Assembly: GCF_029623395.1 (NCBI RefSeq)
Contig: NZ_JAPYKK010000006.1
Location: 100,104 to 164,103 of the forward strand
DNA length: 64,000 bases
DNA from: Sphingomonas echinoides
GTDB taxonomy: Bacteria; Pseudomonadota; Alphaproteobacteria; Sphingomonadales; Sphingomonadaceae
Direction: 5' to 3'
In this document: positions 18,481 through 26,991 of the stretch, piece by piece
How positions within the stretch are numbered: the first letter of the stretch is position 1
Layout of the letters: every line of letters begins with the position of its first letter
Made by a program: the position numbers and the translations under genes
The notes under the pieces: model-generated
Seen by the model: the letters and a program-made list of their open reading frames with translations, nothing else
Told to the model about the DNA's origin: nothing
The model's database searches: none

Positions 18481-19644
18481 GTGATCGCGCTGGGGATTGC
18501 GCTGCTGTCGCTTGCGATCTGGCTGGTGCTGGTCTTTGCGCGCGATGGCTTCTGGCAGACCGGCGAGCGCGATACGTCTCCGCTTGCTCTCCTTCCAGCA
18601 TGGGAAGAACACGCGACGTGGCCTTCGGTCGTCGCGATCGTGCCGGCGCGCGATGAGGCCGATGTGATCGCGCGGTCGATCGGGAGCTTGGCGGCGCAAG
18701 ACTATCCGGGTGACTTCCGGATCATTCTCGTCGACGATTCGAGCAGCGACGGCACCGCCGCGATCGCGCGCGGCGCGGGCGGCGAGCGTGTGCAGGTGGA
18801 GACGGGCGCGCCGCTGGCAAACGGTTGGACCGGCAAGCTGTGGGCGGTTTCGCAAGGAATTACCGCGGCGGGCGACGTGCCCGATTATCTCCTGCTGACC
18901 GACGCCGACATCGCGCACGCTCCCGATACGCTGCGCACCCTCGTCGCACGCGCCGTTGCGGAGGAGCGCGTGCTCGTATCGCTGATGGCGCGGTTGCGCT
19001 GCGAGAGTCTCGCGGAACGCGCGCTGATCCCTGCGTTCGTATGGTTTTTCCAGATGCTGTACCCGTTTGCGGCGGTGAATCGGCGCGGCAGCGGGCGGGG
19101 CGCGGCGGCGGGGGGCGTGATGCTGGTCGAGCGTCAGGCGTTGCAGGCGGCAGGCGGGATAGCGGCAGTGCGGTCCGCGCTGATCGATGATTGCGCGTTC
19201 GGCGCGTTGATGAAGACGCAAGGGCCGGTCTGGCTCGGCCTGACCGATCGCGCGATCAGCATCCGGCGCTACGACAGCTGGGATTCGGTCGCGCAGATGA
19301 TCTCGCGCTCGGCGTATGCGCAGCTCAACTATTCGCCGGTGCTATTGGCGGGCACCACGATTGGCCTCGCCATCACCTATCTCGCCCCGCCGCTGCTGAC
19401 GATCTTCGGGCAGGGCGCGGTGCGGATGACCGCGATCGCGGCCTGGGCATTGATGGCGCTGGCGTTTCAGCCGATGTTGCGCTTCTACCGACGCTCGCCA
19501 CTGTGGGGACCGGCTTTGCCGTTGATCGCGACTTTTTATGCCGGATGCACGCTGCTGTCGGCATGGCAGCATGTCCGCGGGCGTGGCGGAATGTGGAAGG
19601 GGCGTGTCCAGGCGGCACGCCACGAGGAAGGCTTGCCGTCATGA
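18481..19644 (+). CDS. hpnB: Hopanoid-associated glycosyltransferase HpnB
   Basis: 387 residues from GTG 18481, GT2 family. A membrane helix (VIALGIALLSLAIWLVLVFA) is followed by the catalytic domain VAIVPARDEADVIARSIGSL with DDSSSDGT and the LLTDADIAHAPDTL metal site, then C-terminal membrane helices. HpnB is part of nearly all hpn operons but its substrate is undetermined. The reading frame stays open upstream into the palindromic repeat, so the start is uncertain (GTG 18460 and ATG 18361 are other options). The stop overlaps the hpnC start as ATGA. Confidence 0.88.
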   Translation: MIALGIALLSLAIWLVLVFARDGFWQTGERDTSPLALLPAWEEHATWPSVVAIVPARDEADVIARSIGSLAAQDYPGDFRIILVDDSSSDGTAAIARGAGGERVQVETGAPLANGWTGKLWAVSQGITAAGDVPDYLLLTDADIAHAPDTLRTLVARAVAEERVLVSLMARLRCESLAERALIPAFVWFFQMLYPFAAVNRRGSGRGAAAGGVMLVERQALQAAGGIAAVRSALIDDCAFGALMKTQGPVWLGLTDRAISIRRYDSWDSVAQMISRSAYAQLNYSPVLLAGTTIGLAITYLAPPLLTIFGQGAVRMTAIAAWALMALAFQPMLRFYRRSPLWGPALPLIATFYAGCTLLSAWQHVRGRGGMWKGRVQAARHEEGLPS

Positions 19645-20480
19645 CCGCTGCGACGCTCGCCTCGGGCAAGGGGCATAAGGACGAGAATTTTCCGGTCGCT
19701 TCGGTGCTGCTCAAGAAGGCGCATCGCGCGCCGGTGATGGCCTTCTATCATTTTGCGCGCGCGGCCGACGACGTGGCGGACAATCCCGCCGCCTCGGCGA
19801 ACGAGAAGCTCGCGCTGCTCGGCACGATGCGCGCGACCATCCTCGGCCACAGCGACGACGAGGCGACTGCGCTGGCGCTGCGGGAGACGATGGCGACGCA
19901 CAGCCTGTCGTCGCAGCATGCGACCGACCTGCTCGTCGCGTTCGCGCGGGATTGCACGGTCGACCATTATGACGACTGGCCGGCGCTGATGGAGTATTGC
20001 CGCTATTCGGCGATGCCGGTCGGGCGCTACGTCCTCGACGTGCACGGCGAGGATCACGCGACCTGGGCGGCGTCGGATGCGCTGTGCGCGGCGCTGCAGG
20101 TGATCAACCATGTGCAGGATTGCGGGAAGGATTACCGTGCGATCCGGCGGGTCTATCTGCCGCGCGAGATCCTCGCGCAGCATGGTGCCCGCGTCGAGGA
20201 TTTGGCGGGGACGGCGGCAACTCCGGCACTGCGCGCGGTGATCGCAGATCTCGCGACTCGGACCGATGCGTTGCTCGCGCAGTCCGCCGGGTTCGCCCGG
20301 CAGATTCACGACCGTCGGCTTGCGGCGGAGGTCGCGATCATCCACCGGCTCGCGGTGAGCCTCAACGCACGCCTCAAACGGCGTGACCCGTTGTCGCAAC
20401 GTGTTCACCACCGTGCGCCCGAGGCATTCGGCCTCGCGGCGTTGGCGGCGGTCACGCAAATGGTTAAAGGGCGGGCATGA
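19641..20480 (+). CDS. hpnC: Hydroxysqualene synthase HpnC
   Basis: 279 residues of the squalene/phytoene synthase fold. The first aspartate motif is FARAADDVADNP; the second region is QVINHVQDCGKDYR. HpnC converts presqualene diphosphate made by HpnD to hydroxysqualene, which HpnE reduces. It is coupled at both ends: ATGA overlap with hpnB and ATGA with hpnD. Confidence 0.94.
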   Translation: MTAATLASGKGHKDENFPVASVLLKKAHRAPVMAFYHFARAADDVADNPAASANEKLALLGTMRATILGHSDDEATALALRETMATHSLSSQHATDLLVAFARDCTVDHYDDWPALMEYCRYSAMPVGRYVLDVHGEDHATWAASDALCAALQVINHVQDCGKDYRAIRRVYLPREILAQHGARVEDLAGTAATPALRAVIADLATRTDALLAQSAGFARQIHDRRLAAEVAIIHRLAVSLNARLKRRDPLSQRVHHRAPEAFGLAALAAVTQMVKGRA

Positions 20481-21316
20481 ACCCGAAGGCGACTCCTGCA
20501 CAACTGCAAGCGCAAGTCTCGGGCAGTTCCTTCTACGCCGGGATGCGCGTGCTGCCCAAGGCCGAGCGCGACGCGATGTACGCGGTCTACGCGTTCTGTC
20601 GACAGGTCGACGACATCGCCGACGACGAAGGTGGCAAGCGCGAGGATCGCGCGGCGGCGCTGGCGGCGTGGCGTGCGGATATCGAGTCGCTCTACGCCGG
20701 CGGGGCACCAGGGCAGGCGGTGCTGATCGCGGATGCGGTCGCGCGCTTCGATCTGGCGAAGGAAGACTTTATCGCGGTCATCGACGGCATGGCGATGGAT
20801 GTCGAGCAGGACATCCGCTGGCCGGTGTTCGACACGCTCGACCTCTATTGTGACCGAGTCGCATCGGCGGTCGGACGGTTGTCGGTCCGGATTTTCGGGA
20901 TGGACGAGCGTCCCGGCGTGGACCTCGCTTATCATCTCGGCCGAGCGCTGCAGTTCACCAACATTCTGCGCGATATCGACGAGGATGCGACGATCGGTCG
21001 GGTGTACCTGCCGTACGAACCGCTCGCCGCGGCGGGGGCCGTGTTCAGCGATCCGCTTATTCTCGTCGCCGACCCGCGGATCGACGGCGCGTGCCGGATG
21101 CTGGCGGCCAAGGCGCACGCGCATTTCGCCGCGGCGAAGGCGATCCTGGCGACGCGGCCGCGCGGGCATCTGCTGGCGCCGCGGTTGATGGCGGCGGTGT
21201 ACGAACCGATCCTGAAACGGATGGAAAGCGCCGGCTGGAATACGCCGCGCAAGCGCATCCGCGTCAACAAGCCTGCGCTGCTGTTCACCGTCCTGCGGCT
21301 CAGTCTGTTCCGGTGA
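20477..21316 (+). CDS. hpnD: Presqualene diphosphate synthase HpnD
   Basis: 279 residues of the same fold as HpnC. It carries the canonical aspartate-rich motifs CRQVDDIADDE and TNILRDIDEDATIGRVYLP. It condenses two farnesyl diphosphates to presqualene diphosphate, committing isoprenoids to hopanoids. The ATG overlaps the hpnC stop, and its TGA overlaps the hpnE GTG. Confidence 0.95.
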   Translation: MNPKATPAQLQAQVSGSSFYAGMRVLPKAERDAMYAVYAFCRQVDDIADDEGGKREDRAAALAAWRADIESLYAGGAPGQAVLIADAVARFDLAKEDFIAVIDGMAMDVEQDIRWPVFDTLDLYCDRVASAVGRLSVRIFGMDERPGVDLAYHLGRALQFTNILRDIDEDATIGRVYLPYEPLAAAGAVFSDPLILVADPRIDGACRMLAAKAHAHFAAAKAILATRPRGHLLAPRLMAAVYEPILKRMESAGWNTPRKRIRVNKPALLFTVLRLSLFR

Positions 21317-22581
21317 GGCCCAGTCCGAACCCGCCGCGCGTCCGCATCGTCGGCGCGGGGATGGCGGGCCTGTCCGCCGCGGTCGAGCTGGCACGGGCGG
21401 GCGTGTTGGCGACGGTCGTGGACGGCGCGGCGCAAGCGGGCGGACGCTGTCGCAGCTATCACGATCCGCAGCTCGGACGGACGATCGACAATGGCAATCA
21501 TCTCGTCCTTTCGGGGAACAAGGCGGTGCATCGCTATCTCGACACGATCGGCGCGAGCGATCGGCTGAGCGGGCCGAAGCACGCCGACTTCGCCTTTGCC
21601 CATATCACGACGGGTGCGCGCTGGTCGGTGCGGATCAACGACGGCCCGGTGCCGTGGTGGATTTGCCGCGACGGGCGACGCGTTCCCGGGACGACGGTGC
21701 GCGACTATCTGCGGCTGGCGGGGCTGAGCGGGGGGAGGGTCGATCAGGTCGTCGCCGATCGCGTCGATCCGCACGGGCCGGTGTGGGACAAACTGATCGA
21801 TCCGGTGTTGCTGGCGGCGCTCAATACGGCGTCCGCGACCGGCTCGGCGCGACTGACTTCGCGCGTCATTCGCGAGACGCTCGGTCGCGGCGGGCGCGCC
21901 ATGCGGCCGCAGATTGCCGAGCCGACGCTGGCGGCGGCATTCGTCGATCCCGCGCTTGCCTGGCTTGCGGGTAAGGGCACGACGGTCTCGCTTGGCACGC
22001 GGTTGCGCGCGCTTCAGACCGACGGCGACCGGGTCGTCGCGCTCGATTTCGGACGTGGCCTGGAAACGGTCGCGCCGGACGAGACGATCATTCTCGCGGT
22101 GCCGCCGTGGGTCGCGGCGGACCTGCTGCCCGATTTGATCGTCCCCAACGACTTCCGCGCGATCGTCAACGCGCATTTTGCGATCCAGCCGCCGACCGGC
22201 GTGCAAACGATGGTCGGTGTGCTCGGCGGTACGGCGGAGTGGATCTTCGCCTTTCCCGATCGCATTTCGATCACGGTCAGCGCGGCGGACCATCTGGTCG
22301 ATCGTGACCGGGCCGAGCTTGCGCGCGCCTTCTGGGCGGATATCGTTGCGGTGCACGGCGGCCCGGCGGAGATGCCCGCGTGGCAGATCGTCAAGGAAAA
22401 GCGCGCGACGTTCGCCGCCACGCCTGAACAGGACGCCCGCCGCCCGGAGACGCGGACGCAGTGGCGCAACCTGTTCCTTGCTGGCGACTGGACGCAGACT
22501 GGCCTGCCCGCGACGATCGAGGGGGCCATTCGGTCGGGCGAAGCCGCTGCCCGCTTGGCGCGGACAGCGATGCTCGGCTAA
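21313..22581 (+). CDS. hpnE: Squalene-associated FAD oxidoreductase HpnE
   Basis: 422 residues, amine-oxidase/phytoene-desaturase-like flavoprotein. The FAD fold is VRIVGAGMAGLSAAVELARA with GGRCRSYHDP downstream, and the C-terminal FAD segment is FLAGDWTQTGLPATIEGAIR. HpnE reduces hydroxysqualene to squalene. The start is GTG 21313, in a GTGA overlap with the hpnD stop. Confidence 0.95.
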   Translation: MRPSPNPPRVRIVGAGMAGLSAAVELARAGVLATVVDGAAQAGGRCRSYHDPQLGRTIDNGNHLVLSGNKAVHRYLDTIGASDRLSGPKHADFAFAHITTGARWSVRINDGPVPWWICRDGRRVPGTTVRDYLRLAGLSGGRVDQVVADRVDPHGPVWDKLIDPVLLAALNTASATGSARLTSRVIRETLGRGGRAMRPQIAEPTLAAAFVDPALAWLAGKGTTVSLGTRLRALQTDGDRVVALDFGRGLETVAPDETIILAVPPWVAADLLPDLIVPNDFRAIVNAHFAIQPPTGVQTMVGVLGGTAEWIFAFPDRISITVSAADHLVDRDRAELARAFWADIVAVHGGPAEMPAWQIVKEKRATFAATPEQDARRPETRTQWRNLFLAGDWTQTGLPATIEGAIRSGEAAARLARTAMLG

Positions 22582-22591
22582 GGCCACGCAC

Positions 22592-24652
22592 ATGGGACTA
22601 CAGACGCTGAATCTTGACCGTGACGATCTCGTCGCCGCTGCCGACGCGACCGCGTCGCGCGCGGCTGCTGCGCTGGCGGGGCGCCAGAAAGATGACGGGC
22701 ATTGGGTGTTCGAGCTCGAAGCTGATGCGACGATTCCGGCGGAATATGTGCTGCTGCGGCATTACCTCGGCGAGCCGCGCGATGCCGAGATCGAGCGCAA
22801 GATCGGCGTGTACCTGCGCCGGATCCAGTCGGCCACGCACTATGGCTGGGGGTTGTTCCACGGCGGTGCGTTCGACGTCAGCGCAAGCGTGAAGGCGTAT
22901 TTCGCGCTCAAGATGATCGGCGACGATGTGGACGCGCCGCACATGGCGCGTGCGCGGGCGGCGATCCATAAGGCGGGCGGTGCAGCAGCGGTCAACGTGT
23001 TCACGCGGATCCAGCTGGCGCTGTTCGATTGCGCGCCGTGGAGTTCGGTACCGACGCTGCCGGTCGAGCTGATCCTGCTGCCGCGCTGGTTCCCGGTGCA
23101 TCTCTCCAAGATGTCCTATTGGGCGCGCACCGTGATCGTGCCGTTGCTGGTGCTCGCGGCGAAGAAGCCGGTCGCGCGCAATGCCTCGGGCGTGCGAGTC
23201 GATGAGCTGTACACCGCAAAACGCGCGAAGCTGACGAGCAAGGCGGCGGGGACCAAGGCGGGCTGGACGCGCTTCTTCAACGGGCTCGATGTCGTGCTCA
23301 AGCGCGTCGAGCGATTGTGGCCCAAGGGGACACGCGCTCGCGCGATCGACGCTTGCGTGACCTTCGTGACCGAGCGGTTGAACGGCGAGGACGGGCTCGG
23401 TGCGATCTATCCGGCGATGGCGAACAGCGTGATGATGTTCGATTGTCTGGGCTATCCCGAGGACTATCCCGCGCGGGCGGTGGCGCGGCGGTCGGTCGAG
23501 AAGCTGCTCGTGGTCAAGGACGACGAGGCTTATTGCCAGCCGTGCGTCTCGCCGGTGTGGGATACTGCGCTCGCAGCACATGCGATGCTTGAGGCGGGCG
23601 GCGAGGATGCCGAGGCGCGGGCGGCGGCTGGGCTTGCTTGGCTGAAGCCGTTGCAGGTGCTCGACGTGAAGGGCGACTGGGCCGACGAGAAGCCCGATGT
23701 CCGGCCTGGGGGGTGGGCGTTCCAGTATAATAACGCGCATTATCCGGATCTTGATGACACTGCCGTGGTGGTGATGGCGATGGACCGGGCGGTTCCTTTT
23801 AGCCCCTCCCCTTCAGGGGAGGGGTTGGGGTGGGGCCGTGCAGCGCACCAGACGTCAGGGCAAGGTGATACGGCCCCACCCCCAACCCCTCCCCTGAAGG
23901 GGAGGGGCGAGAACTACGACCACGCCATCGCACGCGGGGTCGAATGGACCGTCGGCTTGCAAAGCAAGGACGGCGGCTGGGGCGCGTTCGATGCGGACAA
24001 CAGCTATCACTATCTCAACAACATTCCCTTTGCCGATCACGGCGCATTGCTCGATCCGCCCACCAGCGACGTGACCGCGCGCGTCGTGTCGATGCTCGCG
24101 CAACTCGGTGAGCCGATCGACAGTCCCCGCATGGCGGCGGCGATGGGCTTCCTCGAAAAGGAGCAGATGCCCGATGGCAGCTGGTTCGGGCGCTGGGGGG
24201 TGAATTACATCTACGGCACCTGGTCGGTGTTGTGCACGCTCAATGCTGCCGGGCTCGACGGGCGGCATCCGATGGTGCGCAAGGCGGCGGACTGGCTGCT
24301 TCACATCCAGAACCTCGACGGTGGCTGGGGCGAGGACTGCGACAGTTATGCGCTCGATTACAAGGGCTACACGCCCGCGCCGTCGACCGCGTCGCAGACC
24401 GGCTGGGCGCTGCTCGCGCTGATGGCGGCGGGGAAGGTCGATCATCCGGCGGTCGAACGCGGCGTGCGCCACCTGATCGCGACGCAGGACAGCGAGGGGC
24501 TGTGGGGGCAGGAGTTGTACACGGGCGGCGGATTCCCGCGCGTGTTCTACCTGCGGTATCATGGCTATCCGGCGTACTTCCCGCTGTGGGCGGTGGCGCG
24601 CTATCGCAACCTCAAACGCTCGAACAGCGCGCGGCCGGCGTTCGGGATGTGA
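22592..24652 (+). CDS. shc: Squalene-hopene cyclase with an in-frame repeat insertion
   Basis: 686 residues (hpnF/shc). It cyclises squalene to hopene and hopanol at the membrane. The protonating DxDD motif is D386-L-D-D389 (HYPDLDDTAVVV). QW repeats are visible, for example QSKDGGWGAFD, QNLDGGWGED, QDSEGLWGQE. Between MAMDRAV (to residue 401) and NYDHAIARG (from 441) lie about 39 residues rich in proline, glycine and serine, encoded by a palindromic repeat element (23802-23908). They have no counterpart in other cyclases, which have a short linker there. Both flanks are intact and in frame, so the enzyme is probably functional with an extra surface loop. The stop overlaps the hpnG GTG. Confidence 0.96.
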   Translation: MGLQTLNLDRDDLVAAADATASRAAAALAGRQKDDGHWVFELEADATIPAEYVLLRHYLGEPRDAEIERKIGVYLRRIQSATHYGWGLFHGGAFDVSASVKAYFALKMIGDDVDAPHMARARAAIHKAGGAAAVNVFTRIQLALFDCAPWSSVPTLPVELILLPRWFPVHLSKMSYWARTVIVPLLVLAAKKPVARNASGVRVDELYTAKRAKLTSKAAGTKAGWTRFFNGLDVVLKRVERLWPKGTRARAIDACVTFVTERLNGEDGLGAIYPAMANSVMMFDCLGYPEDYPARAVARRSVEKLLVVKDDEAYCQPCVSPVWDTALAAHAMLEAGGEDAEARAAAGLAWLKPLQVLDVKGDWADEKPDVRPGGWAFQYNNAHYPDLDDTAVVVMAMDRAVPFSPSPSGEGLGWGRAAHQTSGQGDTAPPPTPPLKGRGENYDHAIARGVEWTVGLQSKDGGWGAFDADNSYHYLNNIPFADHGALLDPPTSDVTARVVSMLAQLGEPIDSPRMAAAMGFLEKEQMPDGSWFGRWGVNYIYGTWSVLCTLNAAGLDGRHPMVRKAADWLLHIQNLDGGWGEDCDSYALDYKGYTPAPSTASQTGWALLALMAAGKVDHPAVERGVRHLIATQDSEGLWGQELYTGGGFPRVFYLRYHGYPAYFPLWAVARYRNLKRSNSARPAFGM
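23802..23908. repeat. Palindromic repeat element inside the squalene-hopene cyclase gene
   Basis: Arms 23802-23839 and 23870-23908 are near-perfect inverted copies (one extra base in the second): the left arm starts GCCCCTCCCCTTCAGGGGAG and the right ends with its complement. Each arm also contains its own small palindrome (CCCCTCCCCTTCAGGGGAGGGG type). The loop is 30 bases. It is entirely within coding sequence and keeps the frame. It is the same family as 18337-18439. Confidence 0.9.
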
Positions 24653-25407
24653 GCGTGCTCGTCGCCTGCGGGCTGGTGCGCGAGGCGGCGATCCTTGCGC
24701 GGCCGGGGTTCGTGGTGGTGGCGGGCGGCGGGGATTCCGCGCGGCTGGAGCGGGAGCTCGAGGCGGCGGTTGCGGGAGCTTCGCTGGTGTTGTCGTGCGG
24801 GGTGGCAGGGGCGCTGGACCCGGCGTTGCGCGCGGGGGATGTGGTGGTGGGGACGCTTGCCCCTACGTCCTTCCTCGGCGAAGGCCGGGGCCCGGTCGAG
24901 GAACAGAAGAGCCTATCGCGTGGCGTTTCCTTGCAGCCACCCTCGCTCCTCGGCCCCGGCCTTAGCCGGGGAAGCGCGTTTGTTGAGCGGCTCCTTCAGA
25001 CCTTGCCCAACGCGCATCGCGGCACTGTCGTGGGCGCGGACAGCATCATTGGCTCCGTCGCCGAGAAAACCGCGCTCCATGCCGTCACCGGCGCGATCGC
25101 GGTCGATATGGAATCGCACATCGCCGCCCGCGTCGCCGCGCGACACGACCTGCCGTTCGCGATTGTCCGCACCATCTCCGACAGTGCCGACCACGCGCTG
25201 CCCCCCGCGGCGCTGGTGGGGATGAAACCCGATGGCGGCGTGGCGCTCGGGGCGATTCTCGCGTCGCTTGCGCGCAACCCGGCGCAGCTGCCCGCACTCA
25301 TTCGCATCGGACGCGATGCGGGGGCGGCGTTCAAGGCGCTGGGGCGTGCGTTTGATCTGATGGAGGCGCAGGGGTTTGCGCAGTTCGTCTCGCAAGTGGC
25401 CCCATAA
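24649..25407 (+). CDS. hpnG: Adenosylhopane nucleosidase/phosphorylase HpnG with in-frame repeat insertion
   Basis: 252 residues of the purine nucleoside phosphorylase/MTA nucleosidase superfamily: VLSCGVAGALDPALRAGDVV near the start, VVGADSIIG, and AIAVDMESHIAARVA with the conserved ME pair. HpnG removes adenine from adenosylhopane, made by HpnH, to leave the ribosyl side chain. Residues about 70-110 (beginning LAPTSFLGEGRG) come from a palindromic repeat and separate GDVVVGT from FVERLLQTLP. The frame is kept. The start is GTG 24649 in a GTGA overlap with shc; GTG 24655 is an alternative. Last gene of the hpnA-G operon. Confidence 0.9.
   Translation: MSVLVACGLVREAAILARPGFVVVAGGGDSARLERELEAAVAGASLVLSCGVAGALDPALRAGDVVVGTLAPTSFLGEGRGPVEEQKSLSRGVSLQPPSLLGPGLSRGSAFVERLLQTLPNAHRGTVVGADSIIGSVAEKTALHAVTGAIAVDMESHIAARVAARHDLPFAIVRTISDSADHALPPAALVGMKPDGGVALGAILASLARNPAQLPALIRIGRDAGAAFKALGRAFDLMEAQGFAQFVSQVAP
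24864..24976. repeat. Palindromic repeat element inside hpnG
   Basis: The core arms are GGCGAAGGCCGGGGCC (24877-24892) and its inverted copy GGCCCCGGCCTTAGCC (24952-24967), matching at 15 of 16 positions, with weaker pairing on the outside. Its sequence is unlike the shc element, so two families have entered this operon. It lies wholly in coding sequence and keeps the frame. Confidence 0.85.
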
Positions 25408-25446
25408 TCCCTTCCCGAAACGAACGGGGAGAGGGACTGCCACTGC

Positions 25447-25764
25447 CTACCGTAGCGGACCGGTATCTGCGCGCGGGACAAGCCGCACGATCCACTTGGG
25501 ATAGCCTTCGGGAGCGAGCACGATGTCGGGTAGAGCGACCGGATCGTTCCCGGTCTCGACCCAGCCCGCGCCGTGGCAATGATCGCAGATCACGCGTTTG
25601 CAACGGAAGCTGACCAGATCGATCTCGCTGTTCCACTGGCCAAAGCCGTGACAAATCGGGCACCGCGCATCGAGCATGCCGTTGCGATGCTGCAGCGGGA
25701 CCACGTCGAATGCGTGCGGGCTATCGGGTCCGTCGCAAAGGACGATATTGCTGGCGTGGGGCAT
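25447..25764 (-). CDS. Small double-CxxC zinc-ribbon-like protein next to hpnH
   Basis: 105 residues. Two cysteine motifs, ARCPICHGFG and VICDHCHGAGW, have the CxxCxGxG form of DnaJ-type zinc modules and are about 32 residues apart, so the four cysteines probably bind one zinc. Rest of the protein is unrecognised. ATG 25764 is preferred over an upstream TTG. It lies 73 bases downstream of the hpnH stop on the same strand and is likely co-transcribed with ispH-hpnH. Role unknown; a helper of the Fe-S enzyme HpnH is possible. Confidence 0.75.
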   Translation of the reverse strand: MPHASNIVLCDGPDSPHAFDVVPLQHRNGMLDARCPICHGFGQWNSEIDLVSFRCKRVICDHCHGAGWVETGNDPVALPDIVLAPEGYPKWIVRLVPRADTGPLR

Positions 25765-25837
25765 TGCGATCAAACGCCTTGATGGGAAGATGGCTCCCCG
25801 GCCGCCGCCCGCTCGGGCGACGGCCGCAGACGGTCCA

Positions 25838-26983
25838 TCAGGCCGCGCGTTGGGTGCGCTTGTAGCCTTCAGGATCCGCCGCCTTGATCTTGGCGAGTTC
25901 CTGCTCGACGTGAAGCGAATGGACGTCGGTCGACTTGCGCGCGTGGCTCAAATCGATGTCGGGCGCCATCGGCCCCTCGGTCTTCACGCCCTTGCGCCCG
26001 ATGGTGAACATCTTGAGCGGGTGACGGATCGAGTCGCTAGCCGCAGTGCCTTCGAACCCGCAATGGACCATGCAGTTCGAGCACTTCTCGTATTTGCCGA
26101 CGCCATACTGGTCCCAGTCGGTGCCTTCCATCAGCTGTGCGAACGTGTCGACATAGCCTTCGCCGACGAGGTAGCACGGCTTCTGCCAGCCGAAGACGGT
26201 GCGCAGCGGCATCGACCAGGGCGTGCACTCATACGTCTGGTTGCCCGCGAGGAAATCGAGGAACAGCGGCGAGTTGGTGAAGGTCCACGCCTTGCCGCCA
26301 TCGCCCTTGCGGAACACGTCACGAAAGAAGTTCTTGGTCCGCTCGCGCGTCAGGAAATGCTCCTGGTCGGCGGCGCGCTCGTACGAATAGCCCGGCGAGA
26401 TGGTGATCTCGACGCCGCGCTTCTGCATTTCGTCGAAGAAGCCCGCGAGCCGGGTCGAATCCGCCCCGTCGAACACGGTGCAATTGACCTGGACGCGGAA
26501 GCCCTTGGCCTTGGCCATTTCGATCGCTTCGATCGCAACTTCATAGGTGCCGGCCTGATCGACCGCATGGTCGTGCATGCCCTTGTCGCCATCGAGATGG
26601 ATCGACCAGGTGAAGTAGGGCGACGGCTTATAGTCGTCGATCTTCTTCTTCATCAGCAGTGCGTTGGTGCAGAGGATGACGAACTTCTTCTTGGCGATAT
26701 AGCCCTCGACGATCTTGGGCATGTCGCGGTGGAGCAGAGGCTCGCCACCTGCGATCGAGACCGCGGGCGCGCCGCATTCGTCGATCGCGTCCATGCACTG
26801 GTCGAACGACAGGCGCTGGTTGAGAATCGCATCGGGATAATCGATCTTGCCGCAGCCGGGGCATGCCAGATTGCAGCGGAGCAGCGGCTCGAGCATCAAC
26901 ACAAGCGGGTATTTGCCGCCCTTGATGTGGTTCTTGAGGGTATAGGCGCCGATGCGCGCCAGCGGGGCGATGGGGAGGCTCAT
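25838..26983 (-). CDS. hpnH: Adenosyl-hopene transferase HpnH (radical SAM)
   Basis: 381 residues. The radical SAM motif is C37-x3-C41-x2-C44 (RCNLACPGC). Further family segments are VSIAGGEPLLHRDMP and a C-terminal cysteine region (YEKCSNCMVHCGFEG). HpnH joins the 5'-deoxyadenosyl radical to hopene, making adenosylhopane, the precursor of all extended hopanoids. The start ATG 26983 has AGGAG just upstream and lies 8 bases after the ispH stop. Confidence 0.95.
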   Translation of the reverse strand: MSLPIAPLARIGAYTLKNHIKGGKYPLVLMLEPLLRCNLACPGCGKIDYPDAILNQRLSFDQCMDAIDECGAPAVSIAGGEPLLHRDMPKIVEGYIAKKKFVILCTNALLMKKKIDDYKPSPYFTWSIHLDGDKGMHDHAVDQAGTYEVAIEAIEMAKAKGFRVQVNCTVFDGADSTRLAGFFDEMQKRGVEITISPGYSYERAADQEHFLTRERTKNFFRDVFRKGDGGKAWTFTNSPLFLDFLAGNQTYECTPWSMPLRTVFGWQKPCYLVGEGYVDTFAQLMEGTDWDQYGVGKYEKCSNCMVHCGFEGTAASDSIRHPLKMFTIGRKGVKTEGPMAPDIDLSHARKSTDVHSLHVEQELAKIKAADPEGYKRTQRAA

Positions 26984-26991
26984 GTCGGCTC

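Noticed and set aside
23795..23911. Possibility that shc is a pseudogene broken by the insertion
   Set aside because: Frame is kept, there is no stop codon, and all downstream QW motifs and the C-terminus are intact.
23802..24976. Possibility that the repeats are insertion sequences
   Set aside because: Each is just over 100 bases, with no transposase and no target-site duplication that I can see; they look like nonautonomous palindromic elements.
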